DNA from: Christensenella sp. UBA4263
Lineage (GTDB): Bacteria > Bacillota > Clostridia > Christensenellales > Aristaeellaceae
Length of the DNA: 36,068 nt
Assembly: GCA_002395225.1 (NCBI GenBank)
Contig: DGWH01000101.1
Coordinates: forward strand, 1-36,068
Direction of reading: 5' to 3'
The position numbers were made by a program, and so were the translations under genes. This document shows, piece by piece, positions 15,702 to 24,119 of this stretch. The notes below the pieces were generated by a model. The model saw only the letters and a program-made list of their open reading frames with translations, was not told where the DNA came from and ran no database searches. Position 1 is the first letter of the stretch. Each line of letters starts with the position of its first letter.

Positions 15702-15747
15702 AAAAAAAGTTCAGATCACGGGCAGGAAAGAGGCCTGCGATCTGAAC
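15702..15747 (-). terminator. second terminator of the STAS operon
   Basis: Outer stem GTTCAGATC/GATCTGAAC (15709-15717 with 15739-15747) and inner stem GCAGG/CCTGC (15722-15726 with 15734-15738) are followed by seven T on the minus strand (15702-15708). Confidence 0.9.
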
Positions 15748-15782
15748 AGAAAAAGCAGCTGCAAATAATGCCTGAAGCAGAG

Positions 15783-15807
15783 AAAAAGCATGGCCGGCGG
15801 CCATGCT
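15783..15807 (-). terminator. first terminator of the STAS operon
   Basis: The 9-bp stem AGCATGGCC/GGCCATGCT (15787-15795 with 15799-15807) has a 3-nt loop and a minus-strand T-run. It lies six bases after the stop of the anti-sigma-like gene. Confidence 0.9.
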
Positions 15808-15812
15808 GAAGT

Positions 15813-16415
15813 TTAAGCCAACTTTTTATAAACCACCATTTCAGCCTGCTGATTATGAATGAAAACCTTGATTTCATCCGCGACATGCGTGATAACGGAT
15901 TTTTCCAGTTCATCCCATGCGGCGGCATGCTCGGCGTTTTCATCCTTGGTGGAGTAGATGTCCTCGCGATACTTGACCATGGACCACTCGACATCGTGGA
16001 GAATGTCCTGGGCATTGTCATAAACGCCTGACATCATGATCGGATTGGTAAACGCGACAACATCCTGATCGGCATTCCGGTCGAAGAAGTCACGGAGACG
16101 GCCCATAATGCCTTTTGCATAGGCATTTTTGCCGCTGGTTGAAGTGTTGAGAAGCTTTTCACGCTTCACCGTATTCATACGGGTATCAACCAAAAGGTGG
16201 AGCATATACGTTCCATCATCATCCTCGATCCAGAACTGTCCTGATTTTTCACCGGTAATAGAGCGCATTAACCCCATCAGTTCCTCGGCAAGAAGACGAA
16301 GATGGAGGGTGGATTTCGAGGAAAGATGCTTATACTCCCCGATTTTCTCCGCCTGATTCAGAGCCTCTTCCATTCCGGCGCCGTTGGTTGATACAACAAC
16401 TACGTCTGTTTTCAT
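15813..16415 (-). CDS. anti-sigma/HATPase-like protein, degenerate
   Basis: This 200-residue soluble protein is encoded seven bases after a STAS gene. STLHLRLLAEELMGLMRSI (about 35-53) resembles the N-box helix of RsbW/SpoIIAB-type ATPases (helix with EEL). I cannot find the DxGxG ATP-binding box or the later G2 loop, and the C-terminal half is acidic and helical. It may bind the STAS partner without kinase activity, or be a divergent GHKL fold. The ATG at 16415 follows GTGAGG. Two tandem terminators follow. Assignment rests mostly on the neighbour. Confidence 0.55.
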   Translation of the reverse strand: MKTDVVVVSTNGAGMEEALNQAEKIGEYKHLSSKSTLHLRLLAEELMGLMRSITGEKSGQFWIEDDDGTYMLHLLVDTRMNTVKREKLLNTSTSGKNAYAKGIMGRLRDFFDRNADQDVVAFTNPIMMSGVYDNAQDILHDVEWSMVKYREDIYSTKDENAEHAAAWDELEKSVITHVADEIKVFIHNQQAEMVVYKKLA

Positions 16416-16422
16416 TAAGGCC

Positions 16423-16719
16423 TCACTCGATGGTCAGGATATCAGAGAAGCCGGTGACGTCGAAAACTTCCTGAACAATCTCATTGACGTTGGTGACCTT
16501 CATTCCGCCTTTGCGGGACATTGCCTTGTGGGCGGTGAGCAGGACACGCAGTCCGGCAGATGAAATATACTCAAGCTTGCTGAAATCAAAGACGAGCTCG
16601 TTAATCTTGGGGAGAACCTCGTTGAGCTCCTTTTCGAGAGCAGGAGAGGTGGTCGTATCCAGACGGCCTTCCAGGCTGATGGTCATTGCAGAACCATTTT
16701 CGATTTTATTAATTGTCAT
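16423..16719 (-). CDS. STAS domain anti-sigma factor antagonist
   Basis: This 98-residue protein has a full STAS domain: ISLEGRLDTTTSPALEKEL, then LVFDFSKLEYISSAGLRVLL, in which the first Ser of ISSAGLR is the usual phosphorylated residue. Such proteins release a sigma factor, or regulate a phosphatase, by partner switching with an anti-sigma kinase. The ATG at 16719 is six bases after AGGAGC. It is the first gene of a two-gene operon with the 200-residue partner. No sigma factor lies nearby, so the target is unknown. Confidence 0.9.
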   Translation of the reverse strand: MTINKIENGSAMTISLEGRLDTTTSPALEKELNEVLPKINELVFDFSKLEYISSAGLRVLLTAHKAMSRKGGMKVTNVNEIVQEVFDVTGFSDILTIE

Positions 16720-16773
16720 TATTTTGCTCCTTTTTCCAATCAGAGAAGTATGAATCTAACGATTACGGGGTAC

Positions 16774-16802
16774 ATTATAGCCGATAAGAGCGAACAAATC
16801 AA
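16774..16802 (-). promoter_or_regulatory. promoter of the STAS operon
   Basis: On the minus strand, TTGATT (16797-16802) and TATAAT (16774-16779) are separated by 17 bp. The rest of 16720-16889 shows nothing else. Confidence 0.8.
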
Positions 16803-16889
16803 TAAACTGAATGGATTAATCACGGATTGAAACAGAATATTTTATCGGGATGGGGGGTGCGGCAGGAGGAAAAGGATGAAAACCGGAGA

Positions 16890-17426
16890 CTATTTGTAGT
16901 ATTCTCCGCGCATCAGGAGATAGATGATCTCCTCAAGGGCGTCCGGATCCGTGCTTTGGCCGGAACGGACATAGGTTTCCGCAATGCTTGTAATCCCGGA
17001 TGCCATGAAGTCGATGACATAGGGCTCAAGAGCGGGATGGGTACACCGGCAGCTGGAAAGGCACCGGGCAAAGTCCTCCCGAAGGACTGTACGCAGAAGC
17101 GGCATCAGATCATGTTCGGCAAGGATGCGGAGGATGTCGGCATGATGGACGATATACTGACCAAAACCGGCACAGATCTGACGGAAGGTGTAATCGCAGT
17201 GGCTGTGTGTCTGATCTGAGTAGCAGCAGTCATTCTGGAGGGCAAAGGTGATGACGTTGTCCTTGACCTGAAACAGGCTGTAGAAGGTCTGGCGGGATAC
17301 GTCTGCCCGTTTACAGATGGCGCTGACGGAAATCTCTGCGTAGGGCATTTCCGAGAGGAGATCGAGCAAAGCACTGGTAATCTGCCGCTGGGAGGCGACA
17401 GCCGTCTTGTTGGACCCGCAATACAT
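16890..17426 (-). CDS. TetR/AcrR family transcriptional regulator
   Basis: This 178-residue regulator has an N-terminal helix-turn-helix at about 15-60 (ITSALLDLLSEMPYAEISVSAICKRADVSRQTFYSLF). The ligand-binding domain has a C-terminal region like that of TetR C-terminal-33 types. Several Cys and His residues (DCCYSDQTHSHCDY; CLSSCRCTH) are unusually concentrated, so redox or metal sensing is possible but unproven. ATG 17426 follows GAAGGAA. It is divergent from lon, with two palindromes in the shared promoter region, so it probably represses itself and lon. Confidence 0.85.
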   Translation of the reverse strand: MYCGSNKTAVASQRQITSALLDLLSEMPYAEISVSAICKRADVSRQTFYSLFQVKDNVITFALQNDCCYSDQTHSHCDYTFRQICAGFGQYIVHHADILRILAEHDLMPLLRTVLREDFARCLSSCRCTHPALEPYVIDFMASGITSIAETYVRSGQSTDPDALEEIIYLLMRGEYYK

Positions 17427-17463
17427 GGCTTTTTTCCTTCAAAAAAATTTTTTTGCAAAAACA

Positions 17464-17521
17464 TTGACAACTGTCAAAGCATTGCTATAATTCATTATAT
17501 CATAATCCTGACACTTGTCAA
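17464..17521. promoter_or_regulatory. divergent TetR/lon promoters with two operator palindromes
   Basis: Plus strand: TTGACA (17464-17469), 16 bp, then TATAAT (17486-17491) with extended TGC, reading to lon. Minus strand: TTGACA (17516-17521), 16 bp, then TATAAT (17494-17499), reading to the TetR gene. Palindrome 1, TTGACA-AC-TGTCAA (17464-17477), and palindrome 2, TGACA-CT-TGTCA (17509-17520), each cover one -35 box. Their centres are 44 bp apart, about four helical turns. A bound dimer at either would block a promoter. Confidence 0.85.
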
Positions 17522-17617
17522 GGTTCGGTTGAAAAGGCCCCGGCGTCAGGATTGGCCGATTGTGGCATGATAAAAGTAAAATGAACGGCACAGCGCCGTT
17601 TGATCAAGGAGGAAACC

Positions 17618-19918
17618 ATGGCAGTCATCCCTTTATATAACGTATTAGTCCTTCCGGAGAGCAATGTCTATCTGAAAACAGAGCGGTACAGGAAGGCAAC
17701 CGGGCGGATGCCCCGGCCGGAGGAGCGTATTGTGCTGCTGCTCCAGAGAAAGAATGAACCGAATGACAAGCTGACACCGGAAAGCTTCTATCCGATTGGC
17801 GTTTCAGGCGTCATTGCCGATATTCATGAGGAAGGCTGGTTCACCGTGCGTACCCGCGGACGGGTGAATGTGGATGAGGCAGCGATCCTTCCGGATGGAC
17901 ACATTGAGGCGTACACGTCGCGCCGGGAGGACACGGATGTCCTCAGCGGGCAGGAGCAGGCACGCCGGACGGCAGACATGAAAGCGGCCATGGCGGAGTT
18001 TTCGAAGGGAACGGAGTGGGAACGGGGCTCCAAAGCCTGGATGGAGCAGTTTTCCACGTTGAATGAGCTCGCGGGGGCCTGCTCTGTCTGGATGGATGTC
18101 TCGCAGGAAGAGCTGTACGCAATACTGGCAGAGGACAGCGCCCTCAGGCGGGCGGAGATGGTCGAAAAACTGATTTATGAGACGCTGGAAATGGGACGCC
18201 TGAGCCAGGAGGGGTCCTCGGCCCGGCAGGAAGATTACCAGAAAATGGTGCGTGAATCGGCCATCCGCAAGCAGATGGAATATCTGCAGAAAGAGCTGGA
18301 TGAGATGCACCCCGAAAATGTCTCGGATATCCGCCGGCTTGAACTGAAGGTACAGGAATCCGGCATGAACGAGACGGCCAGGAAAGAGGCGGACAAGCTT
18401 CTGAACCGGCTGAAACAGGAAGGGTCCAACGGCTCGGAAACCGGAATGCTGTACAATTATCTGGATTTTCTGACCAGTCTTTCCTGGAAACGGGAACCGG
18501 CACGGGAAATTGATCTGGATGAGGCGGAAAAGGTCCTTGAAGAGGATCATTTCGGGCTTCGGAAAGTGAAGGACCGTATTCTTGAGCAGATTGCGGTCAT
18601 GAATCTGAAAAAGGAACAGTCCGGTTCCATCCTGCTGTTTGTCGGGGCACCCGGCACCGGCAAGACGAGCATCGGACAGAGCATCGCCCGCGCATTGCAC
18701 CGGCAGTATGTCCGGGTCAGCCTGGGCGGTGTCCGGGATGAGGCGGATATCCGGGGCCATCGGCGTACGTACATTGGCGCCATGCCCGGACGGATCATGG
18801 ATGCAATCCAGAAAAGCGGTGTGTCCAATCCCGTCATGGTGCTCGACGAGGTGGACAAGCTGTCCACGTCCTACAACGGGGACCCGGCCAGCGCCCTGCT
18901 GGAGGTGCTGGATCCGGAGCAGAACGGTACCTTTACCGACCACTACATGAACGTGCCGTATGACCTGTCGGATGTGCTGTTTATCTGCACGGCCAATACG
19001 GTGGATACCATTCCCGAGCCGCTGCTCAACCGAATGGAAGTGATCCAGTTCCAGGGATATACGCCCATTGAAAAAGAGCAGATTGCCATCCGTCATCTCC
19101 TGCCCAGAGCGCGGGAAGCGGTGGGCATCACGGAAAAGCAGCTGGTTATTTCGGATGAGGCGGTGCGGACCGTCATCAGCGACTATACCCGGGAGGGCGG
19201 CGTACGCGGCCTGAAAAAACGGATGAATTCCCTCTGCCGCTCTGCCGCGGTCCAGATTGTGCGCGGCAAGGGGGAGGCACTGAACATCACCACGGAGAAT
19301 CTGAGGGAATATCTGGATATGCGGCCGATGCATCACCGGAATGTCGCGGAAAAGGCAGCTCCCGGCATTGTGACCGGCCTGGCCTGGACCGCCGCAGGCG
19401 GCGACATTCTGTACATCGAGGCCATGCTGACAAAAGGAACCGGACAGATCATCATCACCGGACAGCTGGGGGATGTCATGAAAGAATCGGTCCGTCTGGC
19501 ACTCAGCCTGGTAAAGCACCGGTTCCCGGAGCTGGCAGCTTCTTTTGCGGATCATGATCTGCATGTCCATGTACCGGACGGAGCCACGCCCAAGGACGGG
19601 CCCTCTGCCGGAATTACACTGACCACGGCCATCGCGTCGCTGATCACCGGCTGCCCGGTGGATCCGGCAATCGCCATGACCGGCGAAATCTCTCTGCGCG
19701 GAGAGGTGAACCCGATTGGCGGCCTGCCCGAAAAGCTGATGGCGGCACAGCGTGCCGGCGTCCGGCGGGTGTTGATTCCCGTGGATAATACAGATGACCT
19801 GGAGGATGTCCCCAGGGAAGTGCGGGATCAGCTCAATATCATCCCGGTCCATGATCTGACCGAAGTCCTCGCCATCTGCGGCGTTGAAAAGAGAAACAAC
19901 CTGGCACAGGCAGTCTGA
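17618..19918 (+). CDS. lon: ATP-dependent protease Lon
   Basis: This 766-residue cytosolic AAA+ serine protease degrades misfolded and regulatory proteins. It has a Lon N-domain (about 1-200), a coiled-coil linker, Walker A GAPGTGKT (K349), Walker B VMVLDEVDK (D410-E411) and a C-terminal protease domain with the Ser-Lys dyad S663 (PKDGPSAGIT) and K706 (GLPEKLMAA), 43 residues apart as usual. The ATG at 17618 is five bases after AAGGAGG (17606-17612). It is a single gene ending at a strong terminator. Control by a divergent TetR regulator, instead of CIRCE or CtsR sites, is suggested by the promoter region. Confidence 0.95.
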   Translation: MAVIPLYNVLVLPESNVYLKTERYRKATGRMPRPEERIVLLLQRKNEPNDKLTPESFYPIGVSGVIADIHEEGWFTVRTRGRVNVDEAAILPDGHIEAYTSRREDTDVLSGQEQARRTADMKAAMAEFSKGTEWERGSKAWMEQFSTLNELAGACSVWMDVSQEELYAILAEDSALRRAEMVEKLIYETLEMGRLSQEGSSARQEDYQKMVRESAIRKQMEYLQKELDEMHPENVSDIRRLELKVQESGMNETARKEADKLLNRLKQEGSNGSETGMLYNYLDFLTSLSWKREPAREIDLDEAEKVLEEDHFGLRKVKDRILEQIAVMNLKKEQSGSILLFVGAPGTGKTSIGQSIARALHRQYVRVSLGGVRDEADIRGHRRTYIGAMPGRIMDAIQKSGVSNPVMVLDEVDKLSTSYNGDPASALLEVLDPEQNGTFTDHYMNVPYDLSDVLFICTANTVDTIPEPLLNRMEVIQFQGYTPIEKEQIAIRHLLPRAREAVGITEKQLVISDEAVRTVISDYTREGGVRGLKKRMNSLCRSAAVQIVRGKGEALNITTENLREYLDMRPMHHRNVAEKAAPGIVTGLAWTAAGGDILYIEAMLTKGTGQIIITGQLGDVMKESVRLALSLVKHRFPELAASFADHDLHVHVPDGATPKDGPSAGITLTTAIASLITGCPVDPAIAMTGEISLRGEVNPIGGLPEKLMAAQRAGVRRVLIPVDNTDDLEDVPREVRDQLNIIPVHDLTEVLAICGVEKRNNLAQAV

Positions 19919-19928
19919 TTTCACCTGT

Positions 19929-19958
19929 GGCCGCCGTCTCCGGAGACGGCGGCCTTTT
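19929..19958 (+). terminator. terminator after lon
   Basis: The 11-bp stem GGCCGCCGTCT/AGACGGCGGCC (19929-19939 with 19944-19954) has loop CCGG and is followed by TTTTCT. Confidence 0.93.
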
Positions 19959-20465
19959 CTGTCTGTCCCGGCCGGATCCGGGGCGTTTGTCACAGACAGA
20001 CCTTTCTATTGATGAAAGGTTCGTGATATAATCAGGCTCAGAATTGAATGGGAGCTGGTCATCCACAGACGAGTTCCGGCTTGCGGAAACAGCATATAAT
20101 CGGGATGTTCCAGGAGACCCTGACCCGTTTCCTGTGACAGAGCCGGGCCATGCTTTTCTTCCTGAGCAGATGATCCATCTCACCCACGAACAGCAGGGCT
20201 CACGGGATGACAGCGATGCGATCATTTCGCTTATCCGGATTGGTGCCGGGATTCCATCCAATGCCCCGATAGCGCCGACAGACCTGCGCTGCATTGCATC
20301 CTTGGTCTGTCGCCTTCTCCGTTTAACCGCGGGCGATTTTGATCTTGAAGTGCCGATGGCGTACAAAACGCAATGATCTGTCTGTATCATGCATGAGCTG
20401 CCGGAGATGAAGAAATCCAGACGGCGAGACTTGAGGTTAAGCAGGTGTTTGAGAGGGGGATTGCG
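19959..20465 (+). other. 507-base stretch without a convincing gene
   Basis: There is a TATAAT at 20027-20032 with TGA before it but a poor -35 box. A 110-codon open frame from TTG 20044 to 20376 has no ribosome binding site, and a 183-codon frame is open on the other strand from 20390 into the end of lon. I recognise neither translation. It may be a decayed gene or plain spacer. It precedes the AT-richer block. Confidence 0.5.
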
Positions 20466-20966
20466 ATGGAATTAAGGAAAATCAACACGCAGGACGCATT
20501 GGCGCAATGGGAATACACAACAGCGCTGCCCGAAGATGAGAATGGTTTAACCAATCCCTATCACGGCGTATCCTATGACGAGTATGTCAAGACAGTACTT
20601 CCGAAATTGATCTCGTACGAGCATCCCGTCGATATGCCGGACTGGTTCGTGCCTGAAACATATTACTATCTGTGGGACGAAGATTGTTTGGTTGGCGAAT
20701 TTCGCATCCGGCACTGCTTGACGGATGCACTGCGTAACGGTGCGGGGCATATCGGTTACAGCATTCGAAATAATATGCGGGGCAAAGGATACGGAACAGC
20801 CGGTTTGAAACTGACACTTGAAATCGCACGGGGCATCATTCCGGAGGATGAAATCTATTTGCGTGTCAACAAAGACAATGTTGCTTCGCAAAAAGTGATG
20901 ATGAAGAATGGTGCCCGAATGACAGGTGAAGATGATACGCACTTTTTTATGAGAATCCCGAAATGA
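20466..20966 (+). CDS. GNAT family N-acetyltransferase
   Basis: This 166-residue acetyl-CoA-dependent transferase carries the A-motif in IGYSIRNNMRGKGYGTAGLKL (RxxGxG at about 104-109). LRVNKDNVASQKVMMKNGA is the typical GNAT motif B. The N-terminus (ELRKINTQDALAQWEYTTALPEDENG) resembles YitI-like GNATs. The substrate is unknown. ATG 20466 lies five bases after GAGAGGGGGA. It is the first gene of an AT-richer block that also holds a phosphatase and an HsdS. Confidence 0.88.
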   Translation: MELRKINTQDALAQWEYTTALPEDENGLTNPYHGVSYDEYVKTVLPKLISYEHPVDMPDWFVPETYYYLWDEDCLVGEFRIRHCLTDALRNGAGHIGYSIRNNMRGKGYGTAGLKLTLEIARGIIPEDEIYLRVNKDNVASQKVMMKNGARMTGEDDTHFFMRIPK

Positions 20967-21007
20967 AAGGCGAACTGGAATATTCAGATTTTGGCGAGGG
21001 ACTTTCC

Positions 21008-21574
21008 ATGACAAAAGTATTTTTTGTTCGGCATGCAGAGCCTAATTACAATAATCACAATGATTATCTTCGTGAATTAACTCCGCGTGGAATGACAGAT
21101 AGAAAACTTGTTACAGCGTTTTTGTCAGACAAACAGATAGATGTTGTGATTTCAAGTCCGTTCAAGAGAGCCGTGGATACAGTGGCAGACTTCGCGGAGA
21201 GAAATGGTTTCCCCATCGAAATCAATGATGCGTTTCGCGAAAGAAAAGTTGATAGCTGCTGGATTGACAATTTCTCGGAATTTACAAAAAGACAGTGGAG
21301 CGATTTCAACTATAAGTTATCTGATGGCGAGTGCCTAAAAGAAGTGCAGGACAGAAACATATCTGCGTTAAAAGGTGTGCTCGAGAAATATCCGGGGAAA
21401 AACATTGTCATTGGCAGTCACGGGACGGCTCTAAGCACAGTTATCAATTATTTTGATCGTTCATTTGGGTATGATGATTTCGAAAAGATAAAGAATATTA
21501 TGCCCTGGATTGTTGAATTCATTTTTGATGAAGATGGAAAATGCATTGGAATTAACAGGTACAATCAAGGCTGA
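21008..21574 (+). CDS. histidine phosphatase family protein
   Basis: This 188-residue protein has the phosphoglycerate-mutase-like signature VFFVRHAEPNY (RHxE with catalytic His), a second Arg in SSPFKRAVDT and the second catalytic His in IGSHGTALS. Its reaction could be on a phosphorylated sugar, nucleotide or protein; this is undetermined. ATG 21008 follows GGCGAGGG (20993-21000) at seven bases. An upstream ATG at 20963 that overlaps the GNAT stop lacks a site. It is likely cotranscribed with the GNAT gene, 41 bases before it. Confidence 0.88.
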   Translation: MTKVFFVRHAEPNYNNHNDYLRELTPRGMTDRKLVTAFLSDKQIDVVISSPFKRAVDTVADFAERNGFPIEINDAFRERKVDSCWIDNFSEFTKRQWSDFNYKLSDGECLKEVQDRNISALKGVLEKYPGKNIVIGSHGTALSTVINYFDRSFGYDDFEKIKNIMPWIVEFIFDEDGKCIGINRYNQG

Positions 21575-21598
21575 CATATTCGGATTTGTGAGGGTAAT

Positions 21599-22747
21599 AT
21601 GGCGAAGCATAAACTGGGGGAAATCTGTGAGATTGTTGGTGGAAGCACCCCGAAAAGCGATGTGGCGGAGTATTGGGATGGAGATATCAAATGGATCACA
21701 CCTGCTGAACTGAACGAAGATTCATATATTCTAACAGATAGCGTTCGCAAGATTACTGCATTAGGCGTACAAAAGGCAGGATTGTCACCTTTTCCAAAGG
21801 ACACAGTGATTCTTTCTTCACGAGCTCCAATAGGGAAAGTGGCAATTGCTGGCTGTGAGATGTACTGTAACCAGGGGTTCAAGAATCTAATCTGTTCCAG
21901 TGTTATAGATTGCCACTATTTATACTGGTTTCTGAAAGGAAAAACAGAGTATCTGAATTCTCTAGGGCGAGGAGCAACTTTTAAGGAAATATCAAAGCAA
22001 ATCGTTGCTGGAATCGAAATTGAAGTACCACCAATAGAAAAACAGCAAGATATAGCCAGACGATTTGAAGAGACAAAGAGGCTTATCTCAATTCTCAAAC
22101 AGCAAATTCAAGTCTTGGACCAGCTCATCAAAGCCCGATTTGTCGAGATGTTTGGGGATACAGTTCTCAATCCATTTGAATGGGAGAAAGAAATACTCGG
22201 AAAGGTTTGTGATGTTCGTGATGGAACACATGATTCTCCTCAATACTACAAAGTAGGGTTTCCTCTGGTTACATCGAAAAATGTCACAGGAGGCAAGATT
22301 GATTTAACGGACTGTTCTATGATTTGTGAAGCGGATTTCAAAAAGATCAACGAGCGATCTAAAGTCGATATTGGTGACATTATTATGCCCATGATTGGTA
22401 CAGTAGGTAAGCCTGTAATTGTTGATATTGAACCATGTTTTGCAATCAAGAATGTATCTTTAATTAAATTCAAATCAGACTCAAAGGTCTTGAACATTTA
22501 CATTCAAGCATTGCTTCAATCAGATTATTTCGATGATGCAGTATTAAGCAAGATAAGAGGAGGAACTCAAAAGTTTATATCCCTGGGAGATATTAGAGCA
22601 CTTGAAATTCTTGTTCCTACGATGGAAAGACAAAAACAATTTGCCGCCTTCGTTTCCCAGGTCGACAAATCAAAAGTTGTCGTTCAGAAGGCGTTAGACG
22701 AGGCCAAACTGTTGTTGGATAGTCTTATGCAGAAGTACTTTGGCTGA
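21599..22747 (+). CDS. hsdS: type I restriction-modification specificity subunit HsdS (solitary)
   Basis: This 382-residue DNA-recognition subunit has two target-recognition domains: TRD1 at about 4-140 (LGEICEIVGGSTPKSD...WITPAEL) and TRD2 at about 197-345 (LGKVCDVRDGTHDSPQYY...PLVTSKNV). Each is followed by a conserved helix (PIEKQQDIARRFEETKRLI at about 141-160, and PTMERQKQFAAFVSQVDKSK near 340-360). It is full length, but no hsdM or hsdR lies within the window on either side. It could work with a methylase elsewhere or be a stranded fragment of a mobile system. The sequence is clearly AT-richer than its neighbours, a sign of transfer. Confidence 0.9.
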   Translation: MAKHKLGEICEIVGGSTPKSDVAEYWDGDIKWITPAELNEDSYILTDSVRKITALGVQKAGLSPFPKDTVILSSRAPIGKVAIAGCEMYCNQGFKNLICSSVIDCHYLYWFLKGKTEYLNSLGRGATFKEISKQIVAGIEIEVPPIEKQQDIARRFEETKRLISILKQQIQVLDQLIKARFVEMFGDTVLNPFEWEKEILGKVCDVRDGTHDSPQYYKVGFPLVTSKNVTGGKIDLTDCSMICEADFKKINERSKVDIGDIIMPMIGTVGKPVIVDIEPCFAIKNVSLIKFKSDSKVLNIYIQALLQSDYFDDAVLSKIRGGTQKFISLGDIRALEILVPTMERQKQFAAFVSQVDKSKVVVQKALDEAKLLLDSLMQKYFG

Positions 22748-22941
22748 AAAAGGATAAGTGATATCTTGGCTGCCAGGAAATGTCTGCATTTTCTTCGGTG
22801 CGAGTGTTGTGGCTAAAGTGAATCGGAAAGATAAAGGACTGCGAATGACCAAAACATGTTTGATCATATGATCCGACGGTTTGTCCTGCGGGGCCAAACA
22901 AAGATGGAAAATGTTCAGAATAGAGAACGAGGAGTGGAAGG

Positions 22942-24093
22942 ATGACCAGACGTCTATATTATGAGGATGAATATCTCGGCCAGTTTGATGCCACGGTAAG
23001 AGAATGCCGGCCGAAGTCGGAAGGGAAATGGATTGTTCTGCTGGATCAGACGGCATTTTTCCCGGAGGGGGGAGGACAGTGGCCGGATCTGGGAACCCTC
23101 GGCGGAGCGAATGTGCTGGATGTGCATGAACGGAACGGTGAGGTGGAACACCTGGTGGATGCGGAGCTGACTCCGGGGGTGCAGGTGCACGGCTGCATTG
23201 ACTGGGAACGGCGGTTTTCCGTCATGCAGCAGCATAGTGGGGAGCATATTTTTTCGGGTCTGGTCCATTCCCGATTCGGGTATGATAATGTCGGCTTTCA
23301 TATCGGCTCTGAGGCCGTGACCATGGATTTTAACGGGGAAATCACGGAGAAGGAAGCTGCGGAAATTGAACTGGCAGCAAACCGGGTGATCTATTCCAAT
23401 GTGCCTATTGAGCACTTTATTCCGGATGAGGAGACCCGGCAGACCCTTGAGTATCGGAGCAAAAAGGAAATTGAAGGGGATCTTCGGATTGTGCGCATTC
23501 CCGGGGCGGACACCTGCGCCTGCTGCGGGACGCACCTGAGGCGGACCGGGGAGATCGGACAGATCCGGCTGCTGGGCGTTCAGAAGTACAAGAGCGGCGT
23601 CCGTGTTTCGATTCTCTGCGGCCTGCGTGCTCTGATGGCGGAGCGTCAGGTGCAGGCGGAAATGGAGAAAGTCCATCGTCTCCTGTCAAGCCGTCCGGAA
23701 AACTGTGCGGCGGTGGTGAAGCAGCTGCTGGATGAACGGAAGGACCTGCAGTACCAGAATGGCCAGATGGCGATGCAGTTCTTTGAGCGGCAGGCACAGG
23801 AAGAGCAGGGACAGGCGGTCCGTGTGGTTCACTGTGATGCGCTGACGGGAGACGGCGTTGCCCGGGCGGCAGGGAAACTGTCCGAAGGGGCTGAACTGGC
23901 ACTGGTGACCGGCGGTGCGGGGGACGATGTGATGTTTGCGCTGTGCTCCGGACAGATGGATGTGCGGCCGTTGACCCGTGCGTTTTGCCAGGCATTTTCT
24001 GGGAAAGGCGGCGGAAAGCCGGACATGACCCAGGGAAAGATCCGCAGGATGGAAACGGAGACCCTGAGAAAGTGGCTGCAGGAAAACCGGTAA
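22942..24093 (+). CDS. AlaX-like alanyl-tRNA editing/DHHA1 domain protein
   Basis: This 383-residue protein has an alanyl-tRNA editing domain (about 1-235) with both zinc motifs: QQHSGEHIFSG (HxxxH) and CACCGTHLRRTGEIG (CxxxH). A C-terminal DHHA1 domain (about 290-380) ends in GKGGGKPDMTQGK. Such AlaX-L type proteins hydrolyse mischarged Ser- or Gly-tRNA(Ala) in trans. ATG 22942 follows GAGGAG with normal spacing. The 194-base upstream spacer holds a GATCATATGATC palindrome (22862-22873) and no clear promoter. Confidence 0.9.
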   Translation: MTRRLYYEDEYLGQFDATVRECRPKSEGKWIVLLDQTAFFPEGGGQWPDLGTLGGANVLDVHERNGEVEHLVDAELTPGVQVHGCIDWERRFSVMQQHSGEHIFSGLVHSRFGYDNVGFHIGSEAVTMDFNGEITEKEAAEIELAANRVIYSNVPIEHFIPDEETRQTLEYRSKKEIEGDLRIVRIPGADTCACCGTHLRRTGEIGQIRLLGVQKYKSGVRVSILCGLRALMAERQVQAEMEKVHRLLSSRPENCAAVVKQLLDERKDLQYQNGQMAMQFFERQAQEEQGQAVRVVHCDALTGDGVARAAGKLSEGAELALVTGGAGDDVMFALCSGQMDVRPLTRAFCQAFSGKGGGKPDMTQGKIRRMETETLRKWLQENR

Positions 24094-24119
24094 CCCCGGA
24101 CAGAAATGCAGACAAAAGA

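Noticed and set aside
16876..16899. Seven-codon reading frame (MKTGDYL) with an AGGAGG site on the plus strand
   Set aside because: It lies antisense to the 3' end of the TetR gene with no promoter; a chance match.
22748..22941. Possible fragment of another gene or a att-type site next to HsdS
   Set aside because: Only a GATCATATGATC palindrome is visible; no direct repeat matching the other border and no coding remnant could be supported.
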